Assembly (NCBI RefSeq): GCF_009208585.1
Contig: NZ_WFLN01000005.1
Location: 145,470-209,469 of the forward strand
DNA length: 64,000 nt
Origin: Fluviispira multicolorata
Lineage (GTDB): Bacteria; Bdellovibrionota_B; Oligoflexia; Silvanigrellales; Silvanigrellaceae
Reading direction: 5' to 3'
In this document: positions 42,932-52,660 of the stretch, piece by piece
Layout of the letters: each line of letters starts with the position of its first letter
How positions within the stretch are numbered: position 1 is the stretch's first letter
Notes under the pieces: generated by a model
Told to the model about the DNA's origin: nothing
The model's database searches: none
What the model saw: the letters and a program-made list of their open reading frames with translations, nothing else
Translations under genes and position numbers: made by a program

Positions 42932-44881
42932 GTGAGTTCTTCAATTCAAGTTTTTTTACCCGATGGATCTTCTCGTTCTCTGTCTTCAGCTGCTACGGTT
43001 CTTGATTTAGCAGCAAGCATCGGATCTGGTTTAGCAAAGAGCGCAGTTGCTGGAAAAATAAATGGTCAAGCTGTCGATCTCGACACTGTTTTACCACAAG
43101 GTGCAAAGGTTGAAATCATCACCGATCGTTCTAAAGAAGGTATTGATATTATAAGACATTCAACTGCGCACATCATGGCAATGGCAATTCAGGAGCTCTT
43201 TCCTGGTACGCAGATAACCATTGGACCCGTGGTAGAAAATCAATTTTACTATGATGTGTATCCAAAAGAAGGCACAAAAATTGGAACAAACGATTTTCCC
43301 CTTATTGAAAAAAAGATGCAGGAAATAGTTGCAAAAAATATTCCAGTAAAAAGACGTGTTGTCAGTAAAGCTGAAGCAGTCGATCATTTTACTAAACTTG
43401 GTGAAAAATTTAAAGTTGAAATTGTCGAAGCTTTACCTGAAACAGGTGAAATAAAAATATATGGAATTGGTGATTGGGATGACCTTTGCCGAGGACCTCA
43501 TGTTTCAACTACAAGTAAATTGGGTGCATTTAAGCTTATGAGTGTTGCCGGTGCTTACTGGCGCGCAAATAAAGACAACGAACAGCTTGTTCGCATTTAT
43601 GGAACAGCATGGGCAAATAAAAAAGATCTTGATGCTTATTTAAATATGCTTGAAGAGGCAAAAAAACGAGATCACGTTTTGTTAGGACGCCAACTCAATC
43701 TATTTACATTAATGAGCGACATTGCTCCAGGTGCAGCTTTCTTTTTTCCAAACGGCGCTAAACTTTTCAATCTTTTGCAAAACTACATTCGTGTTAAGTG
43801 GGCTAAATTTGGTTTTCAAGAAATTCAAAGTCCGCAAGTTATGAATGTAAACTTATGGAAAGTAAGTGGACATTACGATAATTATCGTGAAGACATGTAT
43901 GTTTTTAATGATGATCATGGTGATGAATTTGGAATCAAACCAATGAGCTGCCCTGCTCACGTACGAATGTTTATGGTCGGTCAAAAATCATATCGAGACC
44001 TACCGTTACGTTATGGTGAGTTTGGTGTTGTACACCGCAATGAATTAAGTGGAACCTTGCATGGTTTGACACGTGTGCGTCGTATTACTCAAGATGATGG
44101 TCATATTTTTTGTATGCTTGGACAGGTTCAAGCTGAAATTGTTTCAGCTTTGCAATTTGTTAAAGAAGCATATGCAGAACTTGGTTTTAATGAAGTGATT
44201 TATATGCTTTCTACCCGTCCTGAAAATCGAATGGGAGCAGAGGAGGTTTGGGACATTGCAGAAAAGGCTCTTGAAGACTCTCTGAAACAAGCTGACGCTC
44301 GGTACCAAATCAATCCTGGGGATGGGGCATTTTATGGTCCTAAAATTGATTTTAAAGTGAAAGATGCTATTGGTCGCATGCATCAATGTGCAACAATTCA
44401 ACTTGACTTTATGATGCCAATGCGTTTTGGTATAAGCTATCAAGCGGCTAATAATACACAAGAAACTCCGGTTATGATCCACCGTGCTGTATTAGGTTCT
44501 GTAGAGCGTTTTATGGGGATTTTCATTGAGCATTGTGCTGGACATTTTCCTCTTGGTTTTGCTCCAATTCAATGTCGTGTTGTTACTGTAACTGAAGCTC
44601 AAGAAGAATATGCATATAAAGTTTCTCAGTTTTTAAAGTCAAATGGAGTGCGTGTAGAGACTGATTTTAGCAATGACAAATTAGGAGCGAAAATTCGCGA
44701 TGCGCAGTTGCTAAAAATTCCTTATATGCTTGTTATAGGTGATAAAGAGTCACAAACAAATACTCTGACCGCAAGATATCGTGATGGGAAAAATCTAGCT
44801 CCTATGTCTCCAGAAGATTTTTTATCACATGTAAAAAATGAGTGCGGTTCTTTCTGGGGAATTGATACCAATCAAAAATAA
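42932..44881 (+). CDS. thrS: Threonyl-tRNA synthetase
   Basis: 649 residues, full length. TGS domain (1-65), second additional domain with the editing motif HSTAH (HxxxH family) near 75, class II catalytic core with motif 2 (HRNELSGTLHGLTRVRRI) and motif 3 (HRAVLGSVERFMGI), and zinc ligands Cys/His in MSCPAH and later. Anticodon-binding domain at the end. GTG start with AAAAGGAG upstream. Confidence 0.96.
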   Translation: MSSSIQVFLPDGSSRSLSSAATVLDLAASIGSGLAKSAVAGKINGQAVDLDTVLPQGAKVEIITDRSKEGIDIIRHSTAHIMAMAIQELFPGTQITIGPVVENQFYYDVYPKEGTKIGTNDFPLIEKKMQEIVAKNIPVKRRVVSKAEAVDHFTKLGEKFKVEIVEALPETGEIKIYGIGDWDDLCRGPHVSTTSKLGAFKLMSVAGAYWRANKDNEQLVRIYGTAWANKKDLDAYLNMLEEAKKRDHVLLGRQLNLFTLMSDIAPGAAFFFPNGAKLFNLLQNYIRVKWAKFGFQEIQSPQVMNVNLWKVSGHYDNYREDMYVFNDDHGDEFGIKPMSCPAHVRMFMVGQKSYRDLPLRYGEFGVVHRNELSGTLHGLTRVRRITQDDGHIFCMLGQVQAEIVSALQFVKEAYAELGFNEVIYMLSTRPENRMGAEEVWDIAEKALEDSLKQADARYQINPGDGAFYGPKIDFKVKDAIGRMHQCATIQLDFMMPMRFGISYQAANNTQETPVMIHRAVLGSVERFMGIFIEHCAGHFPLGFAPIQCRVVTVTEAQEEYAYKVSQFLKSNGVRVETDFSNDKLGAKIRDAQLLKIPYMLVIGDKESQTNTLTARYRDGKNLAPMSPEDFLSHVKNECGSFWGIDTNQK

Positions 44882-44959
44882 AAATTTGTTTTCCAAACTT
44901 AGATTGTTTATGTAGGTTTGGCAGATATTCGACTCCATATTGGAGTTCACACGTTATTT

Positions 44960-45000
44960 AAATAAAATAAGTGGTTTAAGTTTATTCACTTATTTTATTT
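44960..45000 (+). terminator. Probable terminator after thrS
   Basis: 14-bp perfect arms AAATAAAATAAGTG and CACTTATTTTATTT with a 13-base loop; T-rich descending arm. All-AT stem base, so moderate strength. Confidence 0.6.
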
Positions 45001-45034
45001 CTAAATTATAGATGAATTAAGGAAAGGTATTTAT

Positions 45035-45535
45035 ATGACTTTAGTTAAAATGATTACAAATCTTGGTGAAATTACAATTGAACTTAATGATGAGAAAGCA
45101 CCCATGACCGCTTCAAATTTTGTTAAATATATTAAAGCGGAACACTTTGATAACTCTATTTTTCACAGAGTAATCCCTGGTTTTATGATCCAAGGGGGTG
45201 GGTTCACAGTTGATATGAAAGAAAAAAAGACAAATAACCCAATCGAAAACGAAGCTAAAAATGGTCTTGGAAATGAGCGTGGAACATTAGCAATGGCGCG
45301 TACAAATGATCCGCATTCGGCAACTGCTCAGTTCTTTATTAACTTAACAAATAATGATTTTTTAAATAATCGTGGAGCTCAATGGGGCTATGCCGTATTT
45401 GCTAAAGTAACAGAAGGAATGGATGTTGTTGATGCCATTGCTAAAGTAAAAACAGGTCGTCATGGTTTTCATGACGATGTACCTACCACTCCAGTTATTA
45501 TTGAATCTGTAAGAATTATTGAAGCGACAGTTTAA
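45035..45535 (+). CDS. ppiB: Cyclophilin-type peptidyl-prolyl isomerase
   Basis: 166 residues, cytoplasmic type without signal peptide. Cyclophilin motifs [19 protein letters not shown] (catalytic Arg, Phe and Gln) and [16 protein letters not shown]. Speeds cis-trans prolyl isomerisation. SD AAGGAAAGG precedes the ATG. Close in length to E. coli PpiB. Confidence 0.93.
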   Translation: MTLVKMITNLGEITIELNDEKAPMTASNFVKYIKAEHFDNSIFHRVIPGFMIQGGGFTVDMKEKKTNNPIENEAKNGLGNERGTLAMARTNDPHSATAQFFINLTNNDFLNNRGAQWGYAVFAKVTEGMDVVDAIAKVKTGRHGFHDDVPTTPVIIESVRIIEATV

Positions 45536-45545
45536 TTAAAACTAT

Positions 45546-46082
45546 TTAATTAAAAAATCCTAGACTCCCGCCCTCGTTCGGAAAACTCGGAAAATCCCAG
45601 TTTGGACAAGCGGCGGTTTTTTTAATTCTTGTTACTATATGATAGCCATTCTTATCTTCATAAGTTGCATCATCATATTGAACACTAATATAACCCCAAG
45701 AAAAAGCAGGAATGGATAGCTTTGCTACACCAATGAGTGAGTATTGTGATCCTAATTTTAAGCATTGTTTTTTTAATTTATCACAAAATGATTTTGCTCT
45801 AAATTTTGAAAAATTTTCTTTATTTACATTTGCATGAAGGACTGGATGAGTATTTTTATTAAAATCAAGTGATCCTGAGATTCGTATGCCTTTTTCATCT
45901 CTGGGAATATAAGGGTTTCCAAACCCCCAGTGATTATATTCTTCTAAAGGTATGGGTGGAGCCCATTTCCAATCAAAATGATTATCTGAATTCACACAAA
46001 ACATATATGAGTCAGCATATGAGAGTAAAGGTAAAAGTGAGATACTAATAAGAGAAACGTAGGAGAAAACATATTTTTCCAT
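45546..46082 (-). CDS. Secreted protein of unknown function (paralogue 1)
   Basis: 178 residues from ATG 46082; a longer frame starts at TTG 46094. Signal peptide to about LLSYADSY. The mature part has several cysteines (FCVNSDN, FCDKLKKQCLKLG, AACPNW) and ends in FPNEGGSLGFFN. No family recognised. It parallels the next gene along its whole length (about half identical by eye). Confidence 0.75.
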   Translation of the reverse strand: MEKYVFSYVSLISISLLPLLSYADSYMFCVNSDNHFDWKWAPPIPLEEYNHWGFGNPYIPRDEKGIRISGSLDFNKNTHPVLHANVNKENFSKFRAKSFCDKLKKQCLKLGSQYSLIGVAKLSIPAFSWGYISVQYDDATYEDKNGYHIVTRIKKTAACPNWDFPSFPNEGGSLGFFN

Positions 46083-46135
46083 TTTAAGTACCAAAAATAA
46101 AAGTATTAAGTTAAATAGTTTTAAAACAATATATT

Positions 46136-46687
46136 TTAACTATCAAATATAGATAAAGTTCCACCATCATTTGGAAAGTCTGGATAAGTCCAATTTGGAC
46201 AGGTAGTTGATTTTTCTTTTCTTACTATTTCGGAATAATATCCATTATCTTCTGTGGTGCTGACAAAATATGTAAAACTTATATAGCTTTTATCTAATGA
46301 AGGAATGAACTTATTTGCAGCGCCAATAAGATTATATTGTGGACCTAGTTTTAAGCACTGTCTTTTTAATTCATCACAAAAACTTCTTACTTTATCAATA
46401 GTGAAATTTTCTTTATTTACTTTGGTGTCGAGAACTAAATGAAGATATTTATTCCAGGCTATTGAACCAGAAATTAATGTTCCTTTTTCGTTGATCGGAA
46501 TAAATTTATTGCCTCGTCCCCAGCGTGCATGTTCCATTTCTGTTATAGGAGGTGCCCATTCCCAGTCATCATGATTATTAGAATTAACACAAAGTAAATA
46601 TGCATCTGCATAGGAAAGTGTAGGTAAAAGAGAAAAACTCATCATTGGAATTAAACAGCAAACATATTTTTTCAATGTAAACTCCAT
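46136..46687 (-). CDS. Secreted protein of unknown function (paralogue 2)
   Basis: 183 residues, signal peptide to about TLSYADAY. Same pattern as paralogue 1: LLCVNSNNHDDWEWAPPI, FCDELKRQCLKLGPQYNLIG, TCPNWTYPDFPNDGG. Conserved cysteines suggest disulphides. The pair is a local tandem duplication 53 bases apart, probably cotranscribed. Function unknown. Confidence 0.75.
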   Translation of the reverse strand: MEFTLKKYVCCLIPMMSFSLLPTLSYADAYLLCVNSNNHDDWEWAPPITEMEHARWGRGNKFIPINEKGTLISGSIAWNKYLHLVLDTKVNKENFTIDKVRSFCDELKRQCLKLGPQYNLIGAANKFIPSLDKSYISFTYFVSTTEDNGYYSEIVRKEKSTTCPNWTYPDFPNDGGTLSIFDS

Positions 46688-46880
46688 AGAATAAAAATAT
46701 TAAATTTTTTATAAGCTCAAGAATCGAGATTTTGAGCGAATGATTAGAGTTGTTTTATAATTAATAAAATAAATAAATGCAATAGTACGATATTATTTTA
46801 TTTTTTATGGATTTTTTTTGTTTATAAATGAATCATATTTTCAATGGATTTTTTAATTTATTAAAAAGAGGATTCTTAAT

Positions 46881-47876
46881 TTATGTTGGAAATAATTCCG
46901 AAGCTTTATAAGAACTGCGTACAAGTGGTCCCGCCGCTACTGCTTTAAAACCAAGTTCTTTCGCGCGCGTTTTCCAGTATTCAAATTCTTCTGGGTGAAC
47001 AAACCGCTTTACGGTTAGATGTTTCGTTGTTGGTTGTAAATACTGACCAATTGTAATGATTTCCACACCCACATTGCGTAAGTCTTTTAATGTTTCTTCG
47101 ACTTCTGCAAACTCTTCACCCAGCCCAAGCATGATAGCGCTTTTGGTAAACATACTTTTAGGACCAATTTTGAGGGCATTTTGAAGAACTTTTAAACTTT
47201 GATCATATTTAGCGCGCGCGTCACGAACTCTTGGACTTAATCTTCTTACGGTTTCAACATTGTGAGCAAAAACATCAAGTCCACGCCCAGCATGCACAAC
47301 CTGTTGAATGCTTTCAATTTGCCCACGAAAATCACCAGCAAGAATTTCGACTCTTGTCTTAGGATTTTCTGTGTGAATGGCTTCAATGGTTTTTGCAATG
47401 TGAACTGCGCCTCCATCAGGGATATCATCTCGGTCAACCATGGTGATAACCGCATAACTCAGGTTCATCATGCGAATGCTTTCCGCAACTTTAAGCGGTT
47501 CTTCAGCATCGAGTAAACCTCCAGGGTTACCTGTTTTAATATGGCAAAATCGACATCCCCGGGTGCAGACATCACCCATAATCATAAAAGTAGCTGTTCC
47601 AGTATTCCAGCATCCAGAAATATTAGGGCACTTTGCTTCTTCGCAAACTGTATAAAGCTTTTTTTCTCTTAAATCTTTTTTGATATTAAAAAGAACTTCC
47701 CCGCCTGCAAGACCTACTTTTAGCCAATGAGGTTTTAGAGGACGGCCTGTTCTTGGATTGATTTCAGGCTCAATGGCAAGCGAGGCCAGTTTGGCATAAA
47801 TTTCTTCTCTGTTTTCAAGGTTGCTTTGAATAATTTTAGGGCTGTCTATTTGATTTAAGTTGTTCTTTTCTGGCAT
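46881..47876 (-). CDS. lipA: Lipoyl synthase
   Basis: 331 residues from ATG 47876, which has TTGGAGAG upstream; a longer start at 47921 lacks one. Two iron-sulphur sites are visible: the auxiliary cluster Cys 78, 83 and 89 (CEEAKCPNISGCW) and the radical-SAM cluster Cys 104, 108 and 111 (CTRGCRFC). The C-terminal GPLVRSSYKA contains the Ser that ligates the auxiliary cluster. Inserts sulphur into octanoyl chains on lipoyl domains. No lipB adjacent. Confidence 0.96.
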   Translation of the reverse strand: MPEKNNLNQIDSPKIIQSNLENREEIYAKLASLAIEPEINPRTGRPLKPHWLKVGLAGGEVLFNIKKDLREKKLYTVCEEAKCPNISGCWNTGTATFMIMGDVCTRGCRFCHIKTGNPGGLLDAEEPLKVAESIRMMNLSYAVITMVDRDDIPDGGAVHIAKTIEAIHTENPKTRVEILAGDFRGQIESIQQVVHAGRGLDVFAHNVETVRRLSPRVRDARAKYDQSLKVLQNALKIGPKSMFTKSAIMLGLGEEFAEVEETLKDLRNVGVEIITIGQYLQPTTKHLTVKRFVHPEEFEYWKTRAKELGFKAVAAGPLVRSSYKASELFPT

Positions 47877-47978
47877 ATTTGCACTCTCCAAAAGACCTAT
47901 GGCACATTCGACGTGGCACAATCAGTTTATCCCTAACAGTGTGCACAAAATTATGCAAATCACATAAGGACAATCCAA

Positions 47979-49073
47979 ATGTCGCGAATATCAAGTCTTG
48001 AAATGCAATTAGCGCATGTGAAATCTTTATTAAGAACGATGTGTGATGCCGTTCATGCTGGCTTGCAAACGCTTGAACAGCATTTTGAGCATCCCAATAC
48101 AAATCGGTTGATTAAAATTGTAGTTTTAGACTCTGAAATAGATAACTTGGAACGTGCAATCGATGCTTCTATTTTACAGGTTTTTGCGACACAGCAGCCA
48201 TTGGGGTATGAGCTGCGTTTAGCTTATGCTTGCGCAAAAATTGCCCACCACGTGGAACGAATAGGAGATGCTGTTGAAAGTTTAGCAAGACAGCTTGTCA
48301 ATGGAGATGTACCAGAACAAAAAGATATTTTTTTAGAAATGCTATTAGATACTAAAAACCTTTTTGAACGTTCCTACACGGCAATGTTCGATGGTGATTT
48401 GTCATTGATACAAGAAATTCATATTTTAGATGATAAAGTGGATGTTAAACAAAGGGAATTATATCATATTGCAAAAAATATTTTAAAAAAAGGCAATAAG
48501 TCAAGCATAGAAAAAGCTCTTAAAATTATTAGTATGAGTTCAAAACTCGAAAAAATAGCAGATTTATGTTGTAACTGGGCAGAACAAATAGATTTCGCAG
48601 AAAATGGAATGGCACGTCGGAAAATAAGAAAAAGAAAATATCGACTCGTATTTATTGATAATGTAGGTGGTATGATTGCAAGTTTAGTCGCAGCATTTTT
48701 ACATCAAAATGTGAAAGATATTGTGGAGTTTTCTGTCATTACAACTCAAACAATAAAAACAAATAATATTCTTAACTTTACGAATTTGCTTGCTGAGTAT
48801 GATATTACCCCGCAAATTTTTCCTATTGCACGAATTACAACTATGAATTGGAATAATTGCCTGATGTTAATTCGACTGGGAAAATTTGAGCTATCGGCAG
48901 AAGAAAGCGACATTGTTCCTTATAAAACCGTTCAAATTCAATGGCCAGAAATAACTTTTGAGCCTAATGAAATAGAAAATGATCCTAAAAAATTCAAAGA
49001 ATTTGCTCATATTCTCTCACGTCGTACAAATCAACTTGCACAAATAATTGCGAGAACACAGGAACAAAACTAA
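47979..49073 (+). CDS. PhoU-domain protein with a degenerate LMW-phosphatase/ArsC-like domain
   Basis: 364 residues. Residues 1-210 hold two PhoU three-helix repeats (DSEIDNLERAID and KLEKIADLCCNWAEQI are typical). Residues 220-364 resemble a low-molecular-weight phosphatase or arsenate-reductase fold: strand KYRLVFIDNV, GGMIASLVAAFL helix, and LLAEYDITPQIFPI. The CxxxxxR loop is replaced by DNVGGMIAS, so it is probably not a phosphatase. A PhoU-type regulator with an added phosphate- or protein-sensing module is the likely role. No pst genes adjacent. Confidence 0.75.
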   Translation: MSRISSLEMQLAHVKSLLRTMCDAVHAGLQTLEQHFEHPNTNRLIKIVVLDSEIDNLERAIDASILQVFATQQPLGYELRLAYACAKIAHHVERIGDAVESLARQLVNGDVPEQKDIFLEMLLDTKNLFERSYTAMFDGDLSLIQEIHILDDKVDVKQRELYHIAKNILKKGNKSSIEKALKIISMSSKLEKIADLCCNWAEQIDFAENGMARRKIRKRKYRLVFIDNVGGMIASLVAAFLHQNVKDIVEFSVITTQTIKTNNILNFTNLLAEYDITPQIFPIARITTMNWNNCLMLIRLGKFELSAEESDIVPYKTVQIQWPEITFEPNEIENDPKKFKEFAHILSRRTNQLAQIIARTQEQN

Positions 49074-49140
49074 TAAAAAAAATTCTGACAGAGGAAATTT
49101 TTTTCAATAAACTCGTCTATTATTTGCATTAATAAACAAT

Positions 49141-49152
49141 TTGACACGTCAA
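49141..49152. promoter_or_regulatory. Short palindrome TTGACACGTCAA
   Basis: TTGAC and GTCAA around AC, upstream of the TPR envelope gene. TTCTGACA-like elements recur nearby (49083, 49163). Possible operator; no known consensus matched. Confidence 0.25.
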
Positions 49153-49257
49153 AAATTCTCATTCTGACAATTTTCAGACTGACATAAGAGAACATCTCTC
49201 AGGTAAACTAAAAGAAATGAAATTAATTTACTCGTAATAATTTTGGAGGAAGAAGAG

Positions 49258-51531
49258 TTGTTTAAGAAAAAACTCTTCACATATTCATTCTTTACATTTC
49301 TTTCCGTCGGTGGTGGGGTTTTTGACTCAAATTCCATTTGTGCTCAAAATATAAAAATTAGAAAAGAGAAAATTTCTCCAACTTTTCTTGCTGGTGAAGA
49401 TAGTTATCGCATGATATTTGAGTTAGGTGAACCAAGAAGATATGCGACTCGCTTTATTAACGAAACAAGAACTTTACAACTACGTGTTATACCAGCAAGG
49501 GCAGAGGAATTTAATAGCACATCTTTTTATGATACTCGCTTTGTAAAAAGAGTGAATATAAAAGAAGATAAATCTGAAGTAATAATAAACATTCAACTGA
49601 AAAATTTACCAATAGGTTGGGTTGTTGCAACTCAAAATAAACCTTGGAGAATTTTAATTGATTTTTGGAAAACAGAACCTGAAAATAAGAATTTAGAAGC
49701 AGATTGGAACTGGCAACCTGATTTTATTGATGGTTTGAGTAAAGAAAATATTCCCGAAATTATGCCAAACTATACTATAAAAGAAAAGGAAAATAGTGAT
49801 AAAAATTTTGTTCCTACAATTCGTTCACAAGTTGTGATACAGCAATCAGAAAAGCCCAAAATAAGACAGTTTCCTAATAAAGAAAATACTAAAAATAATA
49901 TTAAAGAAACAGAAAATATCAAGAAAACAAATATTACTTTACCTGAACGAAATATTTCGGAAGTAAAAAATAATAAAGAATATAATTTACCTGAAATTTA
50001 TGGAAGACTTGAACTTGTTAAACCAATAAGTGAACATAGAATGACTATGTTACAAGCCCAAATGGGGGCTGTCTTTGGAGGAAAAGAGGAGTTTGAAATT
50101 GGTAAAAATTTTGCAGATGAGCTTTATAAGAGTGGGAATGAAGAACAAGCTTTAAGTATTTATAGACGACTTGTTGCGTTGTCAGAGAAGAATTTTAAAT
50201 TGGATCCAAGAATACTTTGGAATGCTGGAGAATCAGCGTATTTAACAAGAAATTTTGATTTAGCAAATGATTATTTTCGCTCTTTATTATTAAACTCTCC
50301 CGGAAGTGAATTTGCAGCATTAGCAAAACTAAGAATTTTAGATATTGATGAATTAAGTAATTCAAAGACAAAAGGAATGGGTAAAACAGGTTTTCAAAAT
50401 GCTGAAAAATACTCTGAAATGGCTCTTTATGATAAAAACCCACTCATTGTAAAAATTGCATCATCTCTTAGGGTTTTGAATAATCTTGTGGATGAAAAGC
50501 CTCAAGCGGTAAAAACGTATCAGCAAAATCTAGACGCCTGTGTCACTTCTGGAAGTATTCCGTTTGACCTGCTGAAAAATTGTGCATATAATAAAATTAG
50601 ATCTTCAGTTGAAAAAGAAAATATCAACGATGCTGATGCTGCGGTTCAGCAGTTTAAAAAACTGGTGGCCGGTGACAAAAGAAGTGTACTTCTAGAACAA
50701 ATTGTTAACAGCAGAGTAAAAGATCTTCTAAAGAATACAGCTCAAAATAAACAATGGGAAGTATGGACGCGCTTTGAAAAAGGCGCAAGACAAACGTTGC
50801 TCCAATTTACCTACTCAGATTCGGATGCTCTCTATACAAGAGCAGAAGCATTTGATGCTGTAGGAGAAGTTCAAAAGTCGATTCAGCTTTACAGTGCTTT
50901 TTGGCAAGCTTCTCCTGATCAAAAAAGAAAGAATGAAGCAGCAGCTCTTGTCGCACGACTCAATTATCAGAGTAATAAACCTTCTGAAGCAGAAATATAT
51001 TTGCGTCGAATTGAACAGGATGAAAAAAGAAAAACAGAAGGATTAACAGATAAAACGGTGCAAGCTCTTAGAGAACTTTCGGTTGCACCTTACCGTAACA
51101 AAATAGCGTTACGTTTACTTTTAGATGAGATGAAACTTGGACGTTATGTCGAACGCGATTTGCCAACTCTGGGTGAATGGGCTCGAGCTCTGCGCGGTAC
51201 CCCTGATGTCGAACCTCTATATGAGAAAATTCTGGCATTCCCCGCAAAGTCACTTGATGAAATTCAAACAGTTGAAACGTCAATCATGCAATATGCAGAA
51301 GATTTACGAGATTCGGGCAGATTTGCGAAATCGGGAGATATGTTTCTTGCTATGGCAAATTTAGCACAAGGAACACATCGAGCCGAAGCCGCATATAAAG
51401 CAGGAGTTGTATATGCGAGAGTTGGGCTTTTTGATAAAGCAAAAACAGCTTGGCTCTTAGCAGCAAACGACACGAACGACAAGCGGTACTCTTCGTTGGC
51501 GAGCGAAAGGCTCGATCGACTCAATAAGTAA
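49258..51531 (+). CDS. Exported TPR protein upstream of flagellar genes
   Basis: 757 residues from TTG 49258, with GGAGGAAG upstream; no ATG is available. Signal peptide to about ICAQN. Residues 35-140 are beta-rich and resemble an AMIN-like domain (RTLQLRVIPARAEEF, WRILIDFW). A polar Asn/Lys-rich linker (165-245) follows, then TPR-type helices to the end. It lies just before a regulator and flgB, so a link to flagellar assembly or the cell wall is possible but unproven. Confidence 0.75.
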   Translation: MFKKKLFTYSFFTFLSVGGGVFDSNSICAQNIKIRKEKISPTFLAGEDSYRMIFELGEPRRYATRFINETRTLQLRVIPARAEEFNSTSFYDTRFVKRVNIKEDKSEVIINIQLKNLPIGWVVATQNKPWRILIDFWKTEPENKNLEADWNWQPDFIDGLSKENIPEIMPNYTIKEKENSDKNFVPTIRSQVVIQQSEKPKIRQFPNKENTKNNIKETENIKKTNITLPERNISEVKNNKEYNLPEIYGRLELVKPISEHRMTMLQAQMGAVFGGKEEFEIGKNFADELYKSGNEEQALSIYRRLVALSEKNFKLDPRILWNAGESAYLTRNFDLANDYFRSLLLNSPGSEFAALAKLRILDIDELSNSKTKGMGKTGFQNAEKYSEMALYDKNPLIVKIASSLRVLNNLVDEKPQAVKTYQQNLDACVTSGSIPFDLLKNCAYNKIRSSVEKENINDADAAVQQFKKLVAGDKRSVLLEQIVNSRVKDLLKNTAQNKQWEVWTRFEKGARQTLLQFTYSDSDALYTRAEAFDAVGEVQKSIQLYSAFWQASPDQKRKNEAAALVARLNYQSNKPSEAEIYLRRIEQDEKRKTEGLTDKTVQALRELSVAPYRNKIALRLLLDEMKLGRYVERDLPTLGEWARALRGTPDVEPLYEKILAFPAKSLDEIQTVETSIMQYAEDLRDSGRFAKSGDMFLAMANLAQGTHRAEAAYKAGVVYARVGLFDKAKTAWLLAANDTNDKRYSSLASERLDRLNK

Positions 51532-51565
51532 ACAGGTTTTAAGAATAATAAGGGGAGGTTTGTTT

Positions 51566-52660
51566 ATGAGTGATGTGCGTCCTATGGGATTGTTCGACAT
51601 AGATTCTGCAAACTATGGAACACAACAAGGTAACAATGCTGTGGAAGGACGCAGCATTCATTCTAATAATGTTCCAAACGAAACAGACCTACGCATTTCT
51701 GAAGAAGAAATGTTAAGACATTATCCAACTCGTGATGAAAAAATATATAAACTACTTGAAGTAGCCAGAACAATTGCACCAACTAAGGTACCAATTTTAA
51801 TTACAGGTGAAAGTGGAACTGGCAAAGAAACATTTGCAAAAGCAATTCATATTGCGGGTGGTCGTGAACGTGGTCGCTTTGTTGTGGCAAATAGTTCCAA
51901 TATACCAGCAAACTTTTTTGAAATGGAACTCTTTACGGCACAACGGAATGGACATGATTATAATCAAGGGCATGCTAATCGCCCATTAGAAACTTGTTCA
52001 CTTATGCTTGATGAAGTTACTGAACTCGAAGCATCAATGCAGTTAAAACTTTTGAGAATTTTAAAGGAACAAGATGTAAATAAAGGTGCAATTAGAAGGG
52101 GAACAGCTGCAGATGCTCGGATAATTGCTTGCAGCAATAAAAATATTCAAGATGAAGTCAATGCACAAAGATTCAGAAATGATCTCTTTTTTAAATTGCA
52201 TGTAATACATCTAGAAATTCCTTCTTTAAGACAACGTTTAGTGGATATTGATTTTTATTCTGAAATTTTCTTACGTGAGTTTAATATTCAGTTTTCAAAA
52301 AATGTCCAACTTTCACCAACTGCAAAACAAGCGCTTAGAACTTATACTTGGCCAGGGAATATTCGTGAATTAAGAAATGTTATCCAGAGATCTGTATTGC
52401 TTTCCACACGTGATTATATAGGAGTTGAAGAACTTCATTTGATGAGAGCAAATAGCAGAACTGAAGTTGCAATGGGTGAACCACTTCCTCAAGTTACTTT
52501 AAGGGAGCTAGAGCAACGTTTAATTTTACAGACATTGAGAAGAATGAATGGAAACAGAACACACACGGCAAAGGCTCTTGGAATTTCACTGCGCGCACTT
52601 CGTTATAAATTAAATGAGCTAGTCGATTGTGGATATGAAGTTGAAGGAAAGAATATATGA
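51566..52660 (+). CDS. Sigma-54-type AAA+ regulator without a GAFTGA loop
   Basis: 364 residues from ATG 51566 (GGGGAGG upstream). No receiver domain: only about 60 residues precede the AAA+ core. Walker A is GESGTGKE (81-88), Walker B LMLDE (146-150), arginine-finger region RFRNDLFFKL, and a Fis-type HTH (NRTHTAKALGISLRALRYK) at the C-terminus. Between Walker A and B, where family members have GAFTGA, the sequence is ELFTAQRNGHDYNQGHANRP. That loop contacts sigma-54. Its stop overlaps flgB (ATGA), so it is probably a flagellar regulator. Confidence 0.85.
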   Translation: MSDVRPMGLFDIDSANYGTQQGNNAVEGRSIHSNNVPNETDLRISEEEMLRHYPTRDEKIYKLLEVARTIAPTKVPILITGESGTGKETFAKAIHIAGGRERGRFVVANSSNIPANFFEMELFTAQRNGHDYNQGHANRPLETCSLMLDEVTELEASMQLKLLRILKEQDVNKGAIRRGTAADARIIACSNKNIQDEVNAQRFRNDLFFKLHVIHLEIPSLRQRLVDIDFYSEIFLREFNIQFSKNVQLSPTAKQALRTYTWPGNIRELRNVIQRSVLLSTRDYIGVEELHLMRANSRTEVAMGEPLPQVTLRELEQRLILQTLRRMNGNRTHTAKALGISLRALRYKLNELVDCGYEVEGKNI

